Assembly (NCBI GenBank): GCA_003868215.1
Contig: QWDQ01000090.1
Span: forward strand, 1-59,603
Reading direction: 5' to 3'
Source: Pseudophaeomoniella oleicola
Taxonomy: Eukaryota; Ascomycota; Eurotiomycetes; Phaeomoniellales; Phaeomoniellaceae
DNA: 59,603 nucleotides
The position numbers and the translations under genes were made by a program. This document shows positions 43,924 through 55,300 of this stretch, one piece after another (the first letter of the stretch is position 1; every line of letters starts with the position of its first letter). The notes beneath the pieces were generated by a model that saw nothing but the letters and a program-made list of their open reading frames with translations, did no database searches and was not told where the DNA came from.

Positions 43924-44487
43924 TGTTCCAAGAACCACGATATATTGGAGAAAGGTGCAAAACTAAGCCAACATTCGATTTGTGTAAAATGCGCAACGTG
44001 CAGTAGCAGTAAATTGTGCCGCCCGCGTTGTGCTTTTTCGCGAATGACAGTGGGGGAGAAGTAAGATAATGATGGGAAGTATTTGTTTACAACTATGCGA
44101 TCAATTACCAATACGGTTAGCCTACTTTATCGTCCAGAATTCCGCATTTCCGCGATTTGAGGTACTACGTACATACTGCGTATCAACTTACAAGCCGTTT
44201 TCTCCAAGAGGTTGGACCCGCTTGGACTTCACATAGCAGCTACAGTAAGTGATGCGATTCGATGCGATTCATTGTCCGATTGAACTCCCTTTGGCATACA
44301 TACACCTATCTTTCTCTTCTCTGTAGGAGGTTTCTTTTGTTCTGAAGGCTTTCTCCTGGACTGTACTACTAAATCGACAACGACCCTCATCTTCTGTGCA
44401 ATCTGATGATCAACATCGAGAACTTGTGAACACGTCCACCGAAGGAAAGGTCACTGTGTACGCTGTGCCAGTCATTCTTGGACCAGC
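43924..44487. promoter_or_regulatory. Divergent promoter region of the Csm1/Pcs1 and Msp1 genes
   Basis: 564 bp between two divergent starts. It contains TACTACGTA at 44163-44171 and a GCGATTCGATGCGATTC direct repeat near 44255-44272. Shared regulation is inferred from layout only. Confidence 0.45.
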
Positions 44488-45747
44488 ATGGCGTCACGGC
44501 AGGGGAAATTGCAATGGATGTTGCAGGAGACCTTACTAATGGCTGGCTTCGTAAGGCATACCTGCTATACACTGTACTATGCTAAGCCCTTGTAGTCGGT
44601 ATCAACCTACCTCTTATTCCGTTATCTGATGTCGAAGATCGAGGCAGACCCGGACGCAAAGCAGAAAGATGAGGTTCGGAAGAAATCAGCAGCCATATTG
44701 CGACGGCTGGATGCTCCCAAGAAAGAGGAGCCTGAAGGAGAGGATCACAAACCACGCAAAGAAGAGCTGGTTCTGACACAATATGAGCAACAAATTGCGA
44801 TGGATGTAATAGCCCCCGAAGATATACCAGTGTCATTCGAAGACATTGGCGGTCTACAAGGCATTATCGAAGAACTCCGCGAATCCGTTATATATCCTCT
44901 CACCATGCCCAGTGCCGTATTTGGCTCCTCGTCGCTGATGGCGGCTCCATCAGGGGTGCTATTATACGGACCCCCAGGGTGTGGCAAGACTATGCTTGCA
45001 AAAGCTTTGGCCCATGAAAGTGGCGCCACGTTCATAAATCTACATATATCGACGCTGACAGAAAAGTGGTACGGTGACTCAAACAAGCTTGTGAACGCAG
45101 TATTCACTTTAGCACGAAAGTTACAACCCACGATTGTCTTCATTGATGAGATTGATGCCGTTCTTGGTACACGGAGAAGCAGTGAACATGAGGCAAGCGG
45201 TATGGTAAAGGCTGAATTCATGACCCACTGGGATGGGTTAACCTCCGCGAACTCCATGGGTCAACCACAAAGGATCCTCGTCCTTGGCGCAACAAACCGG
45301 ATCGGTGACATCGACGACGCAATATTACGGCGAATGCCGAAGAAGTTTCCAGTGTCGCTACCGTCTTCTCAGCAACGACTGCGGATCTTGAGCCTGGTTC
45401 TGAAAGACACCAAGATTGACCATGAAAACTTTGACCTTGGTTATCTGGTCAAGATAACTGCAGGTATGTCTGGGAGCGATCTCAAGGAGGCTTGCCGTGA
45501 CGCTGCAATGGTACCTGTTAGGGAAATGATACGGCACAGACGATCACAGGGACTACCGATGAACACTGTTGATGGCAGTGAGATACGTGGACTCAGGACG
45601 ACTGATTTTTTCTCTCAATCAGGAGGCGTTAAAACGATCCAGGATGGTCGAAGTTATGCTACGGAGGTGAGAAGGATTGCGAGCAGTGAAGGGTCTGTTT
45701 CAGATGTTGAAGAGGATATGGAGGATGCTACAGAGACATCTGCGTAG
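44488..45747 (+). CDS. MSP1: Msp1/ATAD1-type AAA ATPase of the outer mitochondrial membrane
   Basis: A 404-residue membrane-anchored AAA ATPase that extracts mislocalised tail-anchored proteins from mitochondria and peroxisomes. Exon 1 (44488-44550, 63 nt) and the start of exon 2 (44596-45747) encode the N-terminal span, LLMAGFSVSTYLLFRYL. The 45-nt intron 44551-44595 (GTAAGG..TGTAG) is phase 0. The AAA domain has FEDIGGL, Walker A GPPGCGKT (about 146-153), pore-loop WYG in TEKWYGDSNKL, Walker B VFIDEID, MTHWDGLTS, sensor/arginine-finger GATNR and ILRRMPKKF, and GMSGSDLKEACRDAA. All catalytic elements are intact. Without the first exon the frame would begin at M33 and lose the anchor. The acidic tail (SDVEEDMEDATE) is a mild oddity. 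Confidence 0.94.
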
Positions 45748-46181
45748 AATATTTGGGAAGAGAAAGTTTAGGATAGGCATGGAGTTGGCAGGTTGGATTT
45801 AACTCGAGCGTTGCATGAATATATACATTGCGTGCCCGAAGCTCGCTAGACAAAAGGCGCAGTGCCTCTCTTCAATGCCTATACATTGACCCTCAATCGG
45901 GCTTTCTCCAGCACATAATGATCGAGCTGATTTTGCATAAGATAGTTCTAGATATTGTATATGGAACGGTTTGGGTGGACGAGGTGGTGCTCTTAGGCCA
46001 ATATTTCCCAGGGCCTGCTCGTTCCGGAAGGTATCTGCTGCGAAAGTCGTAAGCTCGACTGCGCCCCAACTCTTTCTTTCGAAACAACCCCTACACATTT
46101 CTTCCTCCACGTTGAACTACGAACGCAAGGGACTGCATCGCACCAGATCTCGGGAGATGGTCCAGACTGCCGTCGCCGAAT
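45748..46181. other. Intergenic spacer, no gene seen
   Basis: 434 bp between two plus-strand genes. A 103-codon minus-strand frame over 45799-46110 has no recognisable features. Confidence 0.5.
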
Positions 46182-49100
46182 ATGAGCATCGCATCCGACC
46201 CTGCCGCAGATGCAGCAGCGCGGACTGCACCACCTAATACGAATCCCGCACCTAATTCACAGATTCAAGGGCACCCAAGCTTCAGAAGGTCGGCGCAGTC
46301 TTGTCCTACTCGACCATCAGAGGATTACATACTAATTAGTGTTGTTATGACAGACAAAGAGCCAGTCGCGCATGCGAAGTAAGTCGTGTTGACACCTATC
46401 GTTGAAGATGTTCTTGAAGTCAGGCCGAGGACCTCGGCTTGATGATTGTGATCGCGACTCTGACTGACTTGGCCGCGCAGACATGCCACGCGAGAAAGGT
46501 AAGCCCCTCACAGCCCTGCAGGACAGAACGTATGCAATAGGTCTGAATACTGACTTGTCTAGGTCCGTTGTGATGCAGCATCGCTTGGTGGTAAGCACTC
46601 AATCAGTCGCATCCTGATAGGTACGGCAAAACTAATTCATAGCGCAGTCCCGTGTACGAACTGCACAGCTTTCGCGATCGAATGTAAAATTCCAGTCCCG
46701 AAGAGAAAGAAGACCCAAAATAAAACTCAAGACGATGGGAGGTCTGGCACACAATACATCCAACACGGAGACCTTGTAACTGACTACTGTAGCAGCGTCA
46801 ATGGAGACAAAGACAGCTCGGCCACCCCTGATGTTCGCCAATCGCAGCAAGGCCAGGGCAGGACGCTATCCTACAGTTCCAAGGATGGGATCCCATCGAC
46901 ACAGCTACCAGAATTGGTGGCTGCCCAGCAAGCCTCGCATAACTCGGTGCTGAACCATATCATGAAGCCCAAGTTCTCCCGGGCACCCATCAAAGAGGCA
47001 GGACGTGTTGCATATCTAGGGGAATCTTCGAATCTATCACTGCTTGTGCAGGATCGGCACGGAGCTTCAGATGTTGTACATTACCCTCTGCCTGAGACCA
47101 TCCAGGGCTCAAGGGCCAGGCTGACGGAAGTTGATCAACAAGAGATCGATATCCTAGATGCCCGGGGGGCTTTTCTGCTTCCGCCACGAGCATTATGTGA
47201 TGATCTAATAGATGCCTACTTTCGTTGGGTCGCTCCTGTGGTGCCAGTCATCAATCGAAGCCGATTCATGCGGAGGTATCGTGATAAGAAGAATCCACCA
47301 AGTCTATTGTTGTTACAAGCCATCTTGCTAGCTGGTTCCAGAGTATGCACAAATCCACAACTTATGGATGCGAGTGGCTCTACTGCTGCAGCCGCCATGA
47401 CTTTTTTCAAACGTGCCAAAGCCTTATATGACGCCAACTACGAAGACGACCGTATCACTATTGTGCAGGCTTTAGTATTGATGGGCTGGTACTGGGAGGG
47501 ACCCGAGGGTAGGTATAAAGAGCGGGCTATGTTTGCAGACTCTTGTCGCTCTGACATTGCTTCAGATGTGACGAAGAATGTCTTCTATTGGACAAGAGTT
47601 GCCATCACCGTTGCGCAGGGTTCGGGCATGCATCGAAGGTGAGAAGCGAGATGTTTCCACCGTCTTCAACTCCTGTGAGCGAGTGCTAACACAACCGAAA
47701 GCGTGGAGAATTCCCAACTTAGTCGAGCGGACAAACGCCTCTGGAAGCGTATATGGTGGACCCTGTTCACACGAGATCGCTCCGTCGCAGTAGCGCTTGG
47801 CCGACCGACCCAGATCAACACCGATGAATCCGATGTTGAAATGGTGTCCGAGGATGATTTCGTCGACGACGACGAGCAGTCTCCCGAATTTTCTGCAGAT
47901 CCCATCCACGTCCAGTTCTTCCTACAATACGTAAAACTCTGCGAGATCATGGGTTTAGTACTCTCTCAGCAATACTCTGTAGCATCGAAAGCTCGCCGCA
48001 CTAACGCTATCGACTTGACCCATAGTGACATGGCTCTAGCAGATTGGCTTCAAAACTGTCCACGAGAGGTTTATTGGGAGCGAGCGCGGCATAACTTCTG
48101 GTCGGCTTTACTGCACTCAAACTACTAGTGAGTCTTTAGCAACGTATGGGGATCTTGATATGCTTACTCTCTCTAGCACCACGCTATGTCTACTACATCG
48201 CGCACATATGCCTCCGGCTACGATGCAGACCAACACATATACGCCTGACGACATGGCCTACCCTTCCAGAACTATTGCATTCCAAGCTGCAGCTATGATC
48301 ACGTCTATCGTGGAGAACTTACGCGCCCACGATGAACTCAAATTCACCCCTGCTTTCATGTGAGTACCTGTTTTTAGTCGAGTAGGATCATCTGATATGT
48401 TTTTAGTGTATACAGCTTGTTTTCTGCCCTGATAATGCACGTCTACCAAATGCGCTCCTCGGTTCCTGCGGTGGTAGCTACGAGCCAGGAAAGAATACAC
48501 ATTTGCATGAATGCTTTGAAAGAAGTTTCAAAGGTGTGGCTCGTTGCAAAAATGGTCCATACGCTATTTGAATCAATCCTGGGGAACAGACACCTTGAGG
48601 AACGGTTACAGAAAGCCGCAGGTACGAAGCATCAGAAGACGAAACCTGGCGGCTTTTCAGTACCTCCACAGCCAACAACGGATGGCGTCAAGCGAAAATT
48701 TGATGATATGGCAATGGGTTTTACCACAGGTCCTCCCGCCCCTCAGATGTCGTACGAACGCTCAAGACCACAGAGTCCAGCTGCTGGGACATCTACCAAT
48801 GCCGCTGGCATCCAGCCCGCATCACCAAACATTGGCAGAGGTTCAGATCAATTCCTACCGGGTATGATCTCGAGGGGTAATACCCGGCCGACGACCCCAT
48901 TCAATTCTGGGTACTCTGTTCCTCCCACACCCCCGGATCTATTCCTTGTGACCAGAAACTCTCCACCTATCTCGCAACAGCTGTGGGAGAACTTCCAGCC
49001 GGATCAATTATTCCCCGAGGGCTCTGGGATGTCAACTGATCCATTCTCGCCTTCTGGGCGAAACCCAGTTGATCCTCAGTTACAGATGAATCCACCGGCG

Positions 49101-49487
49101 CCGATTGTGCAAACTTCAGGGGGAATGCCTAGTGTCAGTGTGCCATCGACAATGTCTCCGCCAGAGAACCGGCCCCAACCGATGAATGTGCCCAGCATGG
49201 GCACAGCTATGCAAGGGCAGAACTGGGCATCGGTACAAGGTATCGGCGGCATTCTCGCTGAACATCAGGCGCAGGACGATTCTTGGAGTAATAGCTCAAC
49301 AGGCCAACCAATTGTACCATCTACGCTGAATGTGGAGGACTGGTATGGATGCTTTACCGGGTCTTTGGGGCGTCGCTAATTGATCTTTTACAGGTTCCAC
49401 TTCTTTGGCATCAATGGAGATATGAACGGAATGAACATTGAACAGCAACAGCAACCGCAACAGCAGGTACACCAGCAGCAGCGATAA
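46182..49487 (+). CDS. Zn2Cys6 fungal transcription factor, cutinase-factor (Ctf1/Far)-like
   Basis: A 935-residue activator in nine exons: 46182-46288, 46354-46378, 46482-46499, 46564-46591, 46648-47638, 47702-48127, 48177-48359, 48407-49342 and 49394-49487. Phases agree throughout. The Zn cluster Cys residues are 43, 46, 53, 62, 65 and 72 (CX2CX6CX8CX2CX6C: RACETCHARKVRC then VPCTNCTAFAIEC), split across exons 2-5, followed by the basic linker PVPKRKK. The fungal-specific middle domain follows: YFRWVAPVVPVINRSRFMRR, LLLQAILLAGSRV, LMGWYWEGPEG, then RADKRLWKRIWWTLFTRDR and ALGRPTQIN. The C-terminal half is Pro/Ser/Gln-rich and ends in WFHFFGING and a Gln tail. The cluster and linker resemble Ctf1/Far fatty-acid and cutinase regulators; that subgroup is from recall. 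Nuclear. Confidence 0.88.
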
Positions 49488-50491
49488 ATATCTTGCTCAA
49501 TCGTCGACCGTGCTATACCCAGCATCACCCCTTCGTTGTTGTCAACAGGATATCTCGTATTCGGAGAATCCACTTGCACTCTTGCAATGTACACTGCACT
49601 CTACATATTCCATCTACTCCAGATCAAGAGTCGAGCAGCTGCTAGCCGGGACCATATGACTAAGCTATGCGTTTAACACATAATCCACCGCACATGGCCG
49701 AGAAGCTTTTGGTAATGAAGGATGCCAGTGGCCCATTATGTCTATATTTCATCTGTACCTTCACCGGTCCAGCCGTCAGATGATACATGTACTTCATAGC
49801 CACTGACATTTTCCCTCCTCTGAGTAATAGGAATGACGTGGGGTCATTCTCGTTGGGTGCGTTCGAGCTTGATCGTACCCATCGGTCATCCGGTGACGAT
49901 AGAAAAGCAACGTTTCATTTTCTCGGGTTCAACTCGGGTCGCAGGATATAACAAGAAGAGAGAAAAGGACGAGTGGAGAACATGATTACATACTATGGCA
50001 TAGTATGAGCGAGACCCTCTGTCATCTTATGTTGTGTATAGTAATAGTAGTTCATAGTAGTGCGCTGTGAGTCAGTTGAAGTATCTCCAGGCAGCAGCAA
50101 CAAGATTTAATTTTGGACCCTCTTGTTACAGTAACAATTTTATACGTAAACATAGATATACGCACGGCGAGGTCATAGAAGATATACAGTTATATCTTAT
50201 ATCCTAAATAGATATTTATTATTGTAGATCGGTTAATTAGTACCTCAGGCATCTATCCCCAACTTCTTGTCAATCAATGTCTCAGGTATGTTCATTACTA
50301 TGACGCAGCCAAGAACATACCGTAGTATATCGCATCCCGTCTCTCTGAGTCACCTCGTCTCTCTCCGTTTTAAAGGAACCAGCCCTTGAGATGATATAAG
50401 TCCAAGGATAAATCTCCTTTTGTCATCATCACATCCTCCGTCGTTCGCCTATCTACCCCGCCTCCCTCCCTTCCCCATCTAAAAAATAACA
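49488..50491. other. Intergenic region, AT-rich
   Basis: 1.0 kb with no gene, repeat array or tRNA. The GGGTTCAACTCGG near 49926 resembles a tRNA B box but has no partner arms. Confidence 0.55.
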
Positions 50492-52324
50492 ATGGGAGCA
50501 TTGCTCACAACCCGTGACGATTTCCGTCGCCTGTGGACATACTCGGTAGCCGAGGAACTTGTAAATCCGACGACGCGCGAGACAGCGACGTGGGAGCGGG
50601 GTTATCCGAAGTGTTGGAATAAGGAGCAGGGACGACGGGGGTTGGTGGCGGAGTTGAGGGCAAGTGATAGGAGAGGCCAACAGCAGCAGCAGCAGCAGCA
50701 GGTGAAGAGTGTGGATGTGGTTGGGGATGGGAACTTGGTTGCTGTTGGGTACGTGGGGGGTGTTGAGGTGTTGAGGGTTGGGGAGCGGGATGGTGATGAT
50801 GATGACGATGACGATGATGGTGGTGATGGTGATGGTGGTCGAGGGGTGGTGTTTGAAAGGGTCGAGTGGTTGCAGGGTCCTGGGGAGGATAGGGAGGGGA
50901 GAGAGGTCAGAAGAGTGCATTGGGCTCCTGTGATGGAGAGTGACGCAGGAGGAGCTGGCGATGATACAGACGATGCAGTAGCAGCAGCAGCAGCGGGGAG
51001 AGAAAACGAAGTCCAGTACACACTGCTCGTATTAACCGCCAGTCAGGCAGGAGAAACGGATCCAAAGATAACACTATGGTCTCTAAACCGCGCGGGCCGA
51101 CAACTAAGTTTCCACGTCGTCATAAACGCCCGTCTCTCTTCGTGGTCCTCGCAGCATGGTTCAAGTCCCTTCTCACCTGCCGACCGACGTACCTTCGCCT
51201 ATCTAAGCGGCCCCCGCTCTGCGGACGGGCACATGACACCCCTACAATCCGTCATCGGCCGTCTACCCACCCACGACGTCGTGCGCATCTTACCGCCGGC
51301 AAACGATCGCGTGATATGGCAAGCCTTCTCGCCCGACGGCACCATGCTAGCCACGGCGAGCTGGGATCAGTACGTCAGGGTCTACGGCGTCGAGTCTGGC
51401 GAGCTGAAGTATCAGTTTGGGCCGAGTGGTGGGCAGATGTGGACGGGGGCTTGGTCTGGAGACGGGAAGATGCTCGCTGTTGGGAGGGGGAGTCCGACGA
51501 CGGAGATTTACGTTTGGAATGTTACGGAGGGAGAGCAAATTACAACGCTTCGTGCTGGCAGTAGTGTTGGTTCGAAAGTGCAGATGGCATCGGGGGGCAA
51601 CAATCTCCTAGATCTGCAGAGAGCGCAGATCGCAGACCCGAAGCCTGCCGTACAGCTACCAGCCGGTAGCGGCGGCGGCGGCGGTGGTGGTGGTAGCAAC
51701 AACGACCACCCAAGCAGCAGCGCAAACAACAACCCCTTCACAGGCCTCGTCTCTCACTACCCCCCACGCACACGCCTCATCAGCACAAGCCGCGTCTTCT
51801 CCCACCCCCGCAACAGCGGCTGGTCGCGCTCCATGTCCTTCTCCCCCGACGGCAAATCCCTCGCCGCCGGCGGACGAGAAGGCCATCTATTCATCATCGA
51901 CCCGTTCACGGGCGAAAAATTCACAAGCTGGGTTATTGGGATACCTTCTGTTGCTACGGACCATTCCGATGCTGACAGACGCCGAATTGAGCGCCTACGC
52001 CGCTGGATCGAACTCAGATCCGTGCAATGGCTACAAGTCGACGACGACGACAACAACAACGGTCGTCGTACCACCACAGAACTAATCTGGAGAGACGGCG
52101 CGGACTCAGGCGTCGAATCGTGGAACCTCGCGACCAACAAGCGGAAAAGGTGGGGTGTTGAGACCTTGAGGGATATCGATGACGGCGATTACAGTGGTTG
52201 GGATCATGGGCATGATTTGGTGGTGCTGGTGCTGCGGGAACAAAGGAAGAGAAAGACTAAGAGGCGGTTGTTGTTCTGTCCTGATGGGGATTGCTGCGTT
52301 CGGGTTTGGGATATGGATGCATGA
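50492..52324 (+). CDS. WD40/beta-propeller protein with Gln, Asp and Gly runs
   Basis: A 610-residue single-exon frame. Propeller blades are recognisable from VIWQAFSPDGTMLATASWDQ (about 270-290), MWTGAWSGDGKMLAVGRGS, RSMSFSPDGKSLAAGGREG and the C-terminal LLFCPDGDCCVRVWDMD, giving at least four WD-like repeats; earlier blades are divergent. Low-complexity insertions coded by triplet repeats sit in predicted loops: Gln run (~63-71, bases about 50680-50702), Asp run (~105-112), Ala run and a Gly run (~391-399, bases about 51665-51695). The opening MGALLTTRDDFRRLW may be myristoylatable (Gly2). Partners and function are unknown. Third-position G/C is high, as in the GNAT and AT-hook genes. Confidence 0.78.
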   Translation: MGALLTTRDDFRRLWTYSVAEELVNPTTRETATWERGYPKCWNKEQGRRGLVAELRASDRRGQQQQQQQQVKSVDVVGDGNLVAVGYVGGVEVLRVGERDGDDDDDDDDGGDGDGGRGVVFERVEWLQGPGEDREGREVRRVHWAPVMESDAGGAGDDTDDAVAAAAAGRENEVQYTLLVLTASQAGETDPKITLWSLNRAGRQLSFHVVINARLSSWSSQHGSSPFSPADRRTFAYLSGPRSADGHMTPLQSVIGRLPTHDVVRILPPANDRVIWQAFSPDGTMLATASWDQYVRVYGVESGELKYQFGPSGGQMWTGAWSGDGKMLAVGRGSPTTEIYVWNVTEGEQITTLRAGSSVGSKVQMASGGNNLLDLQRAQIADPKPAVQLPAGSGGGGGGGGSNNDHPSSSANNNPFTGLVSHYPPRTRLISTSRVFSHPRNSGWSRSMSFSPDGKSLAAGGREGHLFIIDPFTGEKFTSWVIGIPSVATDHSDADRRRIERLRRWIELRSVQWLQVDDDDNNNGRRTTTELIWRDGADSGVESWNLATNKRKRWGVETLRDIDDGDYSGWDHGHDLVVLVLREQRKRKTKRRLLFCPDGDCCVRVWDMDA

Positions 52325-52623
52325 CTGAATGAATGAAATACTAATTGAAACCCGGGAGGAAGTATGGTTTATATTTGGGAGGCTGTTACACATTTATCGA
52401 ACAATAAGAACGCTGGAAAATAGTGACGGATATATGAATATGTAATTGTAAACAAAATTGACGGTGAACGATATGTAAATCAGATCAGGACCTTCCATGC
52501 CCCCCTTTTTCAGTCCTTCCGAAAGAAGTTGACAGACAGAGCCATTCTGTGAGCAGTGGATTACAAAAACATATCTCGAAAACCGAATCAGTCGGAGCAA
52601 AGTTCACACGAATCATATTTCCA

Positions 52624-54648
52624 TCATTTCCATCTCTTAAGTCGAACCAGCCGCGGGTCCAGCCTCGCATAATCCGCGTTGAAGATATCGCGCACGATGC
52701 CGTCTCTTTCGGCCTTGGTTATACCTCCCTTGGTGGCCCACACGAGATCATATTTGCGATCCACGCAGGATCGACGAGGGTGGTGGCCCTTTAGGCAGAG
52801 CCAGTCGCGGCAAGTCGGGCCAGATGCACAGGGCTCGCAGGCTTTGAAGAATCTGAGGGCGTGGAGTTTGTCCAAGGTGATGGAGTAGTCGTGCGTATGG
52901 TGGTGTCGAGGGGAACGGCAATGGCCGTTGAGAACAAAGTCGGCGCATAGCGTGTGCAGATCATTGTAGAAGCATGCACCCTTTTGGCGGCAAGGGATGT
53001 CGTCTAGTCGGTTACCATGAGAATCAAGGAGGATCCGGCCGTGCTTCCCATGCACGGTACCGCGAGCATCGGTATAGTACTTATACAAGAATGGTAACGA
53101 TATACGCGCCACTTTCAGAAGAGGACGTGGTGTTGACGTGCTCTGCAATTCATGTAATGGAGTACGTGCAGTCTCGACTCTAAATTGAATTGCTTTGGAG
53201 GATGCTGGATCATCCACTGATAGCGATGTACCGTGTTCCGGAAAGAAGTTGGTAGGGTTGAGCTTTCGAGTCTCATGATGATGGTTTTCGTCTTTCTGTG
53301 CCACTTTATATTCAGTCATCAATGAAGCACGCAGCGTTGCAGCAGTACAATTATTCTCTCGAGTGTCGTGGGTGTGAGGTAACAAGCTTCTTGAAGTTGA
53401 CGAATCTGCTATAGGGATATCCGACTTTGATATCGCCGCCAGTTTATGTGGTATACTTTGCTGGACAATATATCCGCTGCGAGACCATCTCACGGTTTTA
53501 GCATCGAAGCTGTTGACAAATCTAACTGTTCTAAAGTTGATCTTCCCGCCTTGATGGTATCCCCATGCCCACTTCTCAGGTTCAATGAGGCTAAGTTTGT
53601 CATGGAAGGCAGGTACCATCTCATACTCATGAAGTAAGTGGACATAGCCCTCGTCATGACCGAAGCCAAGAATAACTTGCTTGCATGTGTCCTGTGATAT
53701 ATCGAAGCGAAGATTGCCTGCAATGAATTAGCATCTAACTGTAGATGAAGGGAGTGAAACCACCTTTCAACTTGTGGTCTGCGGCCTCTTTCAGCTCCCC
53801 GACATCAGAGATCTTGAATAGAGGATGCGTCTGGGCAAAGTCATGGAGACAAGCCTTTATAGCTTGACCAAAATGAACGATCTTGTAGCGCTCTTGATAG
53901 TAGATTTCGATTTTGACTTCATCGACAGTTATACCAAGCCTTTTCAGGTGACTATTGATGTCGGCTCGCAAGGCTCTGGCGAAAAGTGTGCCTGCATTCT
54001 TGGTGCGGTAGTGTTTGTACTGAACCCTGAAATCAGCAATCAAATTGACAGCATAGAGCGTTCGCACTTGGATACTGACAATATAACTCTCTGTGTCGCC
54101 ATCGATAAGGACACTCACGTATGAGAAGCCCTTATCTGCCAAACCCACACGCGTATTTGTCGTCATTATATGGGCATTACCTCCTTGTATTTCCGGATCT
54201 GGTCTCGTAGCTGCATGCTCTCTGAGACGCGAGGCAATCACCATGAGCTCGTTTGCAAGCTTCTGACAACTGCTCCCTGAGAAAGCACGTGCTTCAAGTT
54301 GCCCAAATCTGTGCTGACTTGACCGTAACTGTTCTTGTAGCAGACCGTGCTCGATTTCAGACGTCATGGTGGCTATTCTCGTATCATCTTGAGCAGTCCG
54401 AACCTGAGCCTTTGCTCGACGTAGTTCTTCGTTCAGGTCTGCAACCTTGAATCTTTCTAATTCGAGGCTCTCCCTTGTTACTCTGATTTCCTGCTTGTAG
54501 CAAGTGAGAAGATGCTCAATCTGCTTTACTAGAAGTTAGGGAGTGCCTGACATGTATGGGACGACAGTACCTCTTGCAATGAAGTATCACTAGGTTGACG
54601 GCTGAAAGAGTCTCTGAGCTCCTTTGATGGATCCATGACTGGTGTCAT
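52624..54648 (-). CDS. DUF7923-type protein with C-terminal CCCH-like zinc fingers
   Basis: A 622-residue protein. Exons are 54648-54571, 54520-54080, 54019-53764 and 53717-52624; introns 54521-54570 (GTACTG..AAGCAG), 54020-54079 (GTCAGT..TTCAG, 60 nt, stop-free) and 53718-53763 (GTGGTT..TGCAG). The N-terminus is a coiled coil. Then comes an NYN/PIN-like domain beginning YVSVLIDGDTESYI, spliced to YKHYRTKNAGTLFARALRADI, then DHKLKG joined to NLRFDISQ..KQVILGFGHDEGY. The tail has a Cys/His-rich pair: CRQKGACFYNDLHTLCADF..CRSPRHHHTH and CEPCASGPTCRDWLCLKGHHP, like fungal CCCH proteins of this family. An RNA-related role is inferred. Immediately upstream lies a second copy of the family (55301-56575, same strand). 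Confidence 0.8.
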
Positions 54649-55300
54649 AGCTAGGTCAGGAAAGGGCGTTTGAAAGACAGGCGCAGTGAAGTCGCTTTAG
54701 AACACGAAAAGCACTTCAGTCCTCGGTCTAAGCTGGGGTCTGGTTAAGGCACGTGGGCCAGGAGCTTCAGTTGCTTGGTATAGAAGCATATATAGACTGT
54801 GAGTTCACTCGCTTGGTATCGCACAGGATCAATGAGCGGGGTATGAAGAGTGATGTGTAACATCGGGTCACGCCCGCTCTTATATTGTTACACGAATCTT
54901 ACTGGCTTGAATTAGCAGCCAGCCAAATGTCAGAACTTGGCTCAAGAATAGCAGTTCTCTGGGACCCGTGCTCACCTCAAGTCCCGAATGACTGAGCAAA
55001 ATGTGCATATATGTATTGTCATTTGGTCCTTCTGGACCATACCAGGAGCGGCTCCGTCTCAGCATGAGGACATGCTCCCGTAGTAAACTCCAATGATGCC
55101 GTGGAGGTGAAAGTATTCACGTGAAGCTCGGCATACGCCTCAATTGGTACACTGATACTTAAGGTCCACCAAATTGCTTCACTTGATCTGGTGAGGAGAC
55201 CTCCGCGCTCGATCAGGCTCTTGGACGGTACGGCATCTGGTACTACACCTCTGAATAGTGAGAAACCACACCACGATATCTTGCGATGTCAAACGTTTTC
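54649..55300. other. Spacer between the two DUF7923-type paralogues
   Basis: 652 bp holding the promoter of the left copy and the 3' flank of the right copy. No gene or clear duplication footprint is seen. Confidence 0.5.

Noticed and set aside
49915-49945. tRNA-like B box GGTTCAACTCG
   Set aside because: No acceptor, D or anticodon arms can be paired around it.
54061-54120. GTGAGT at TACGTGAGTGTC as an intron donor
   Set aside because: It codes the conserved YVSVLIDGD start of the domain, and splicing there would delete it.
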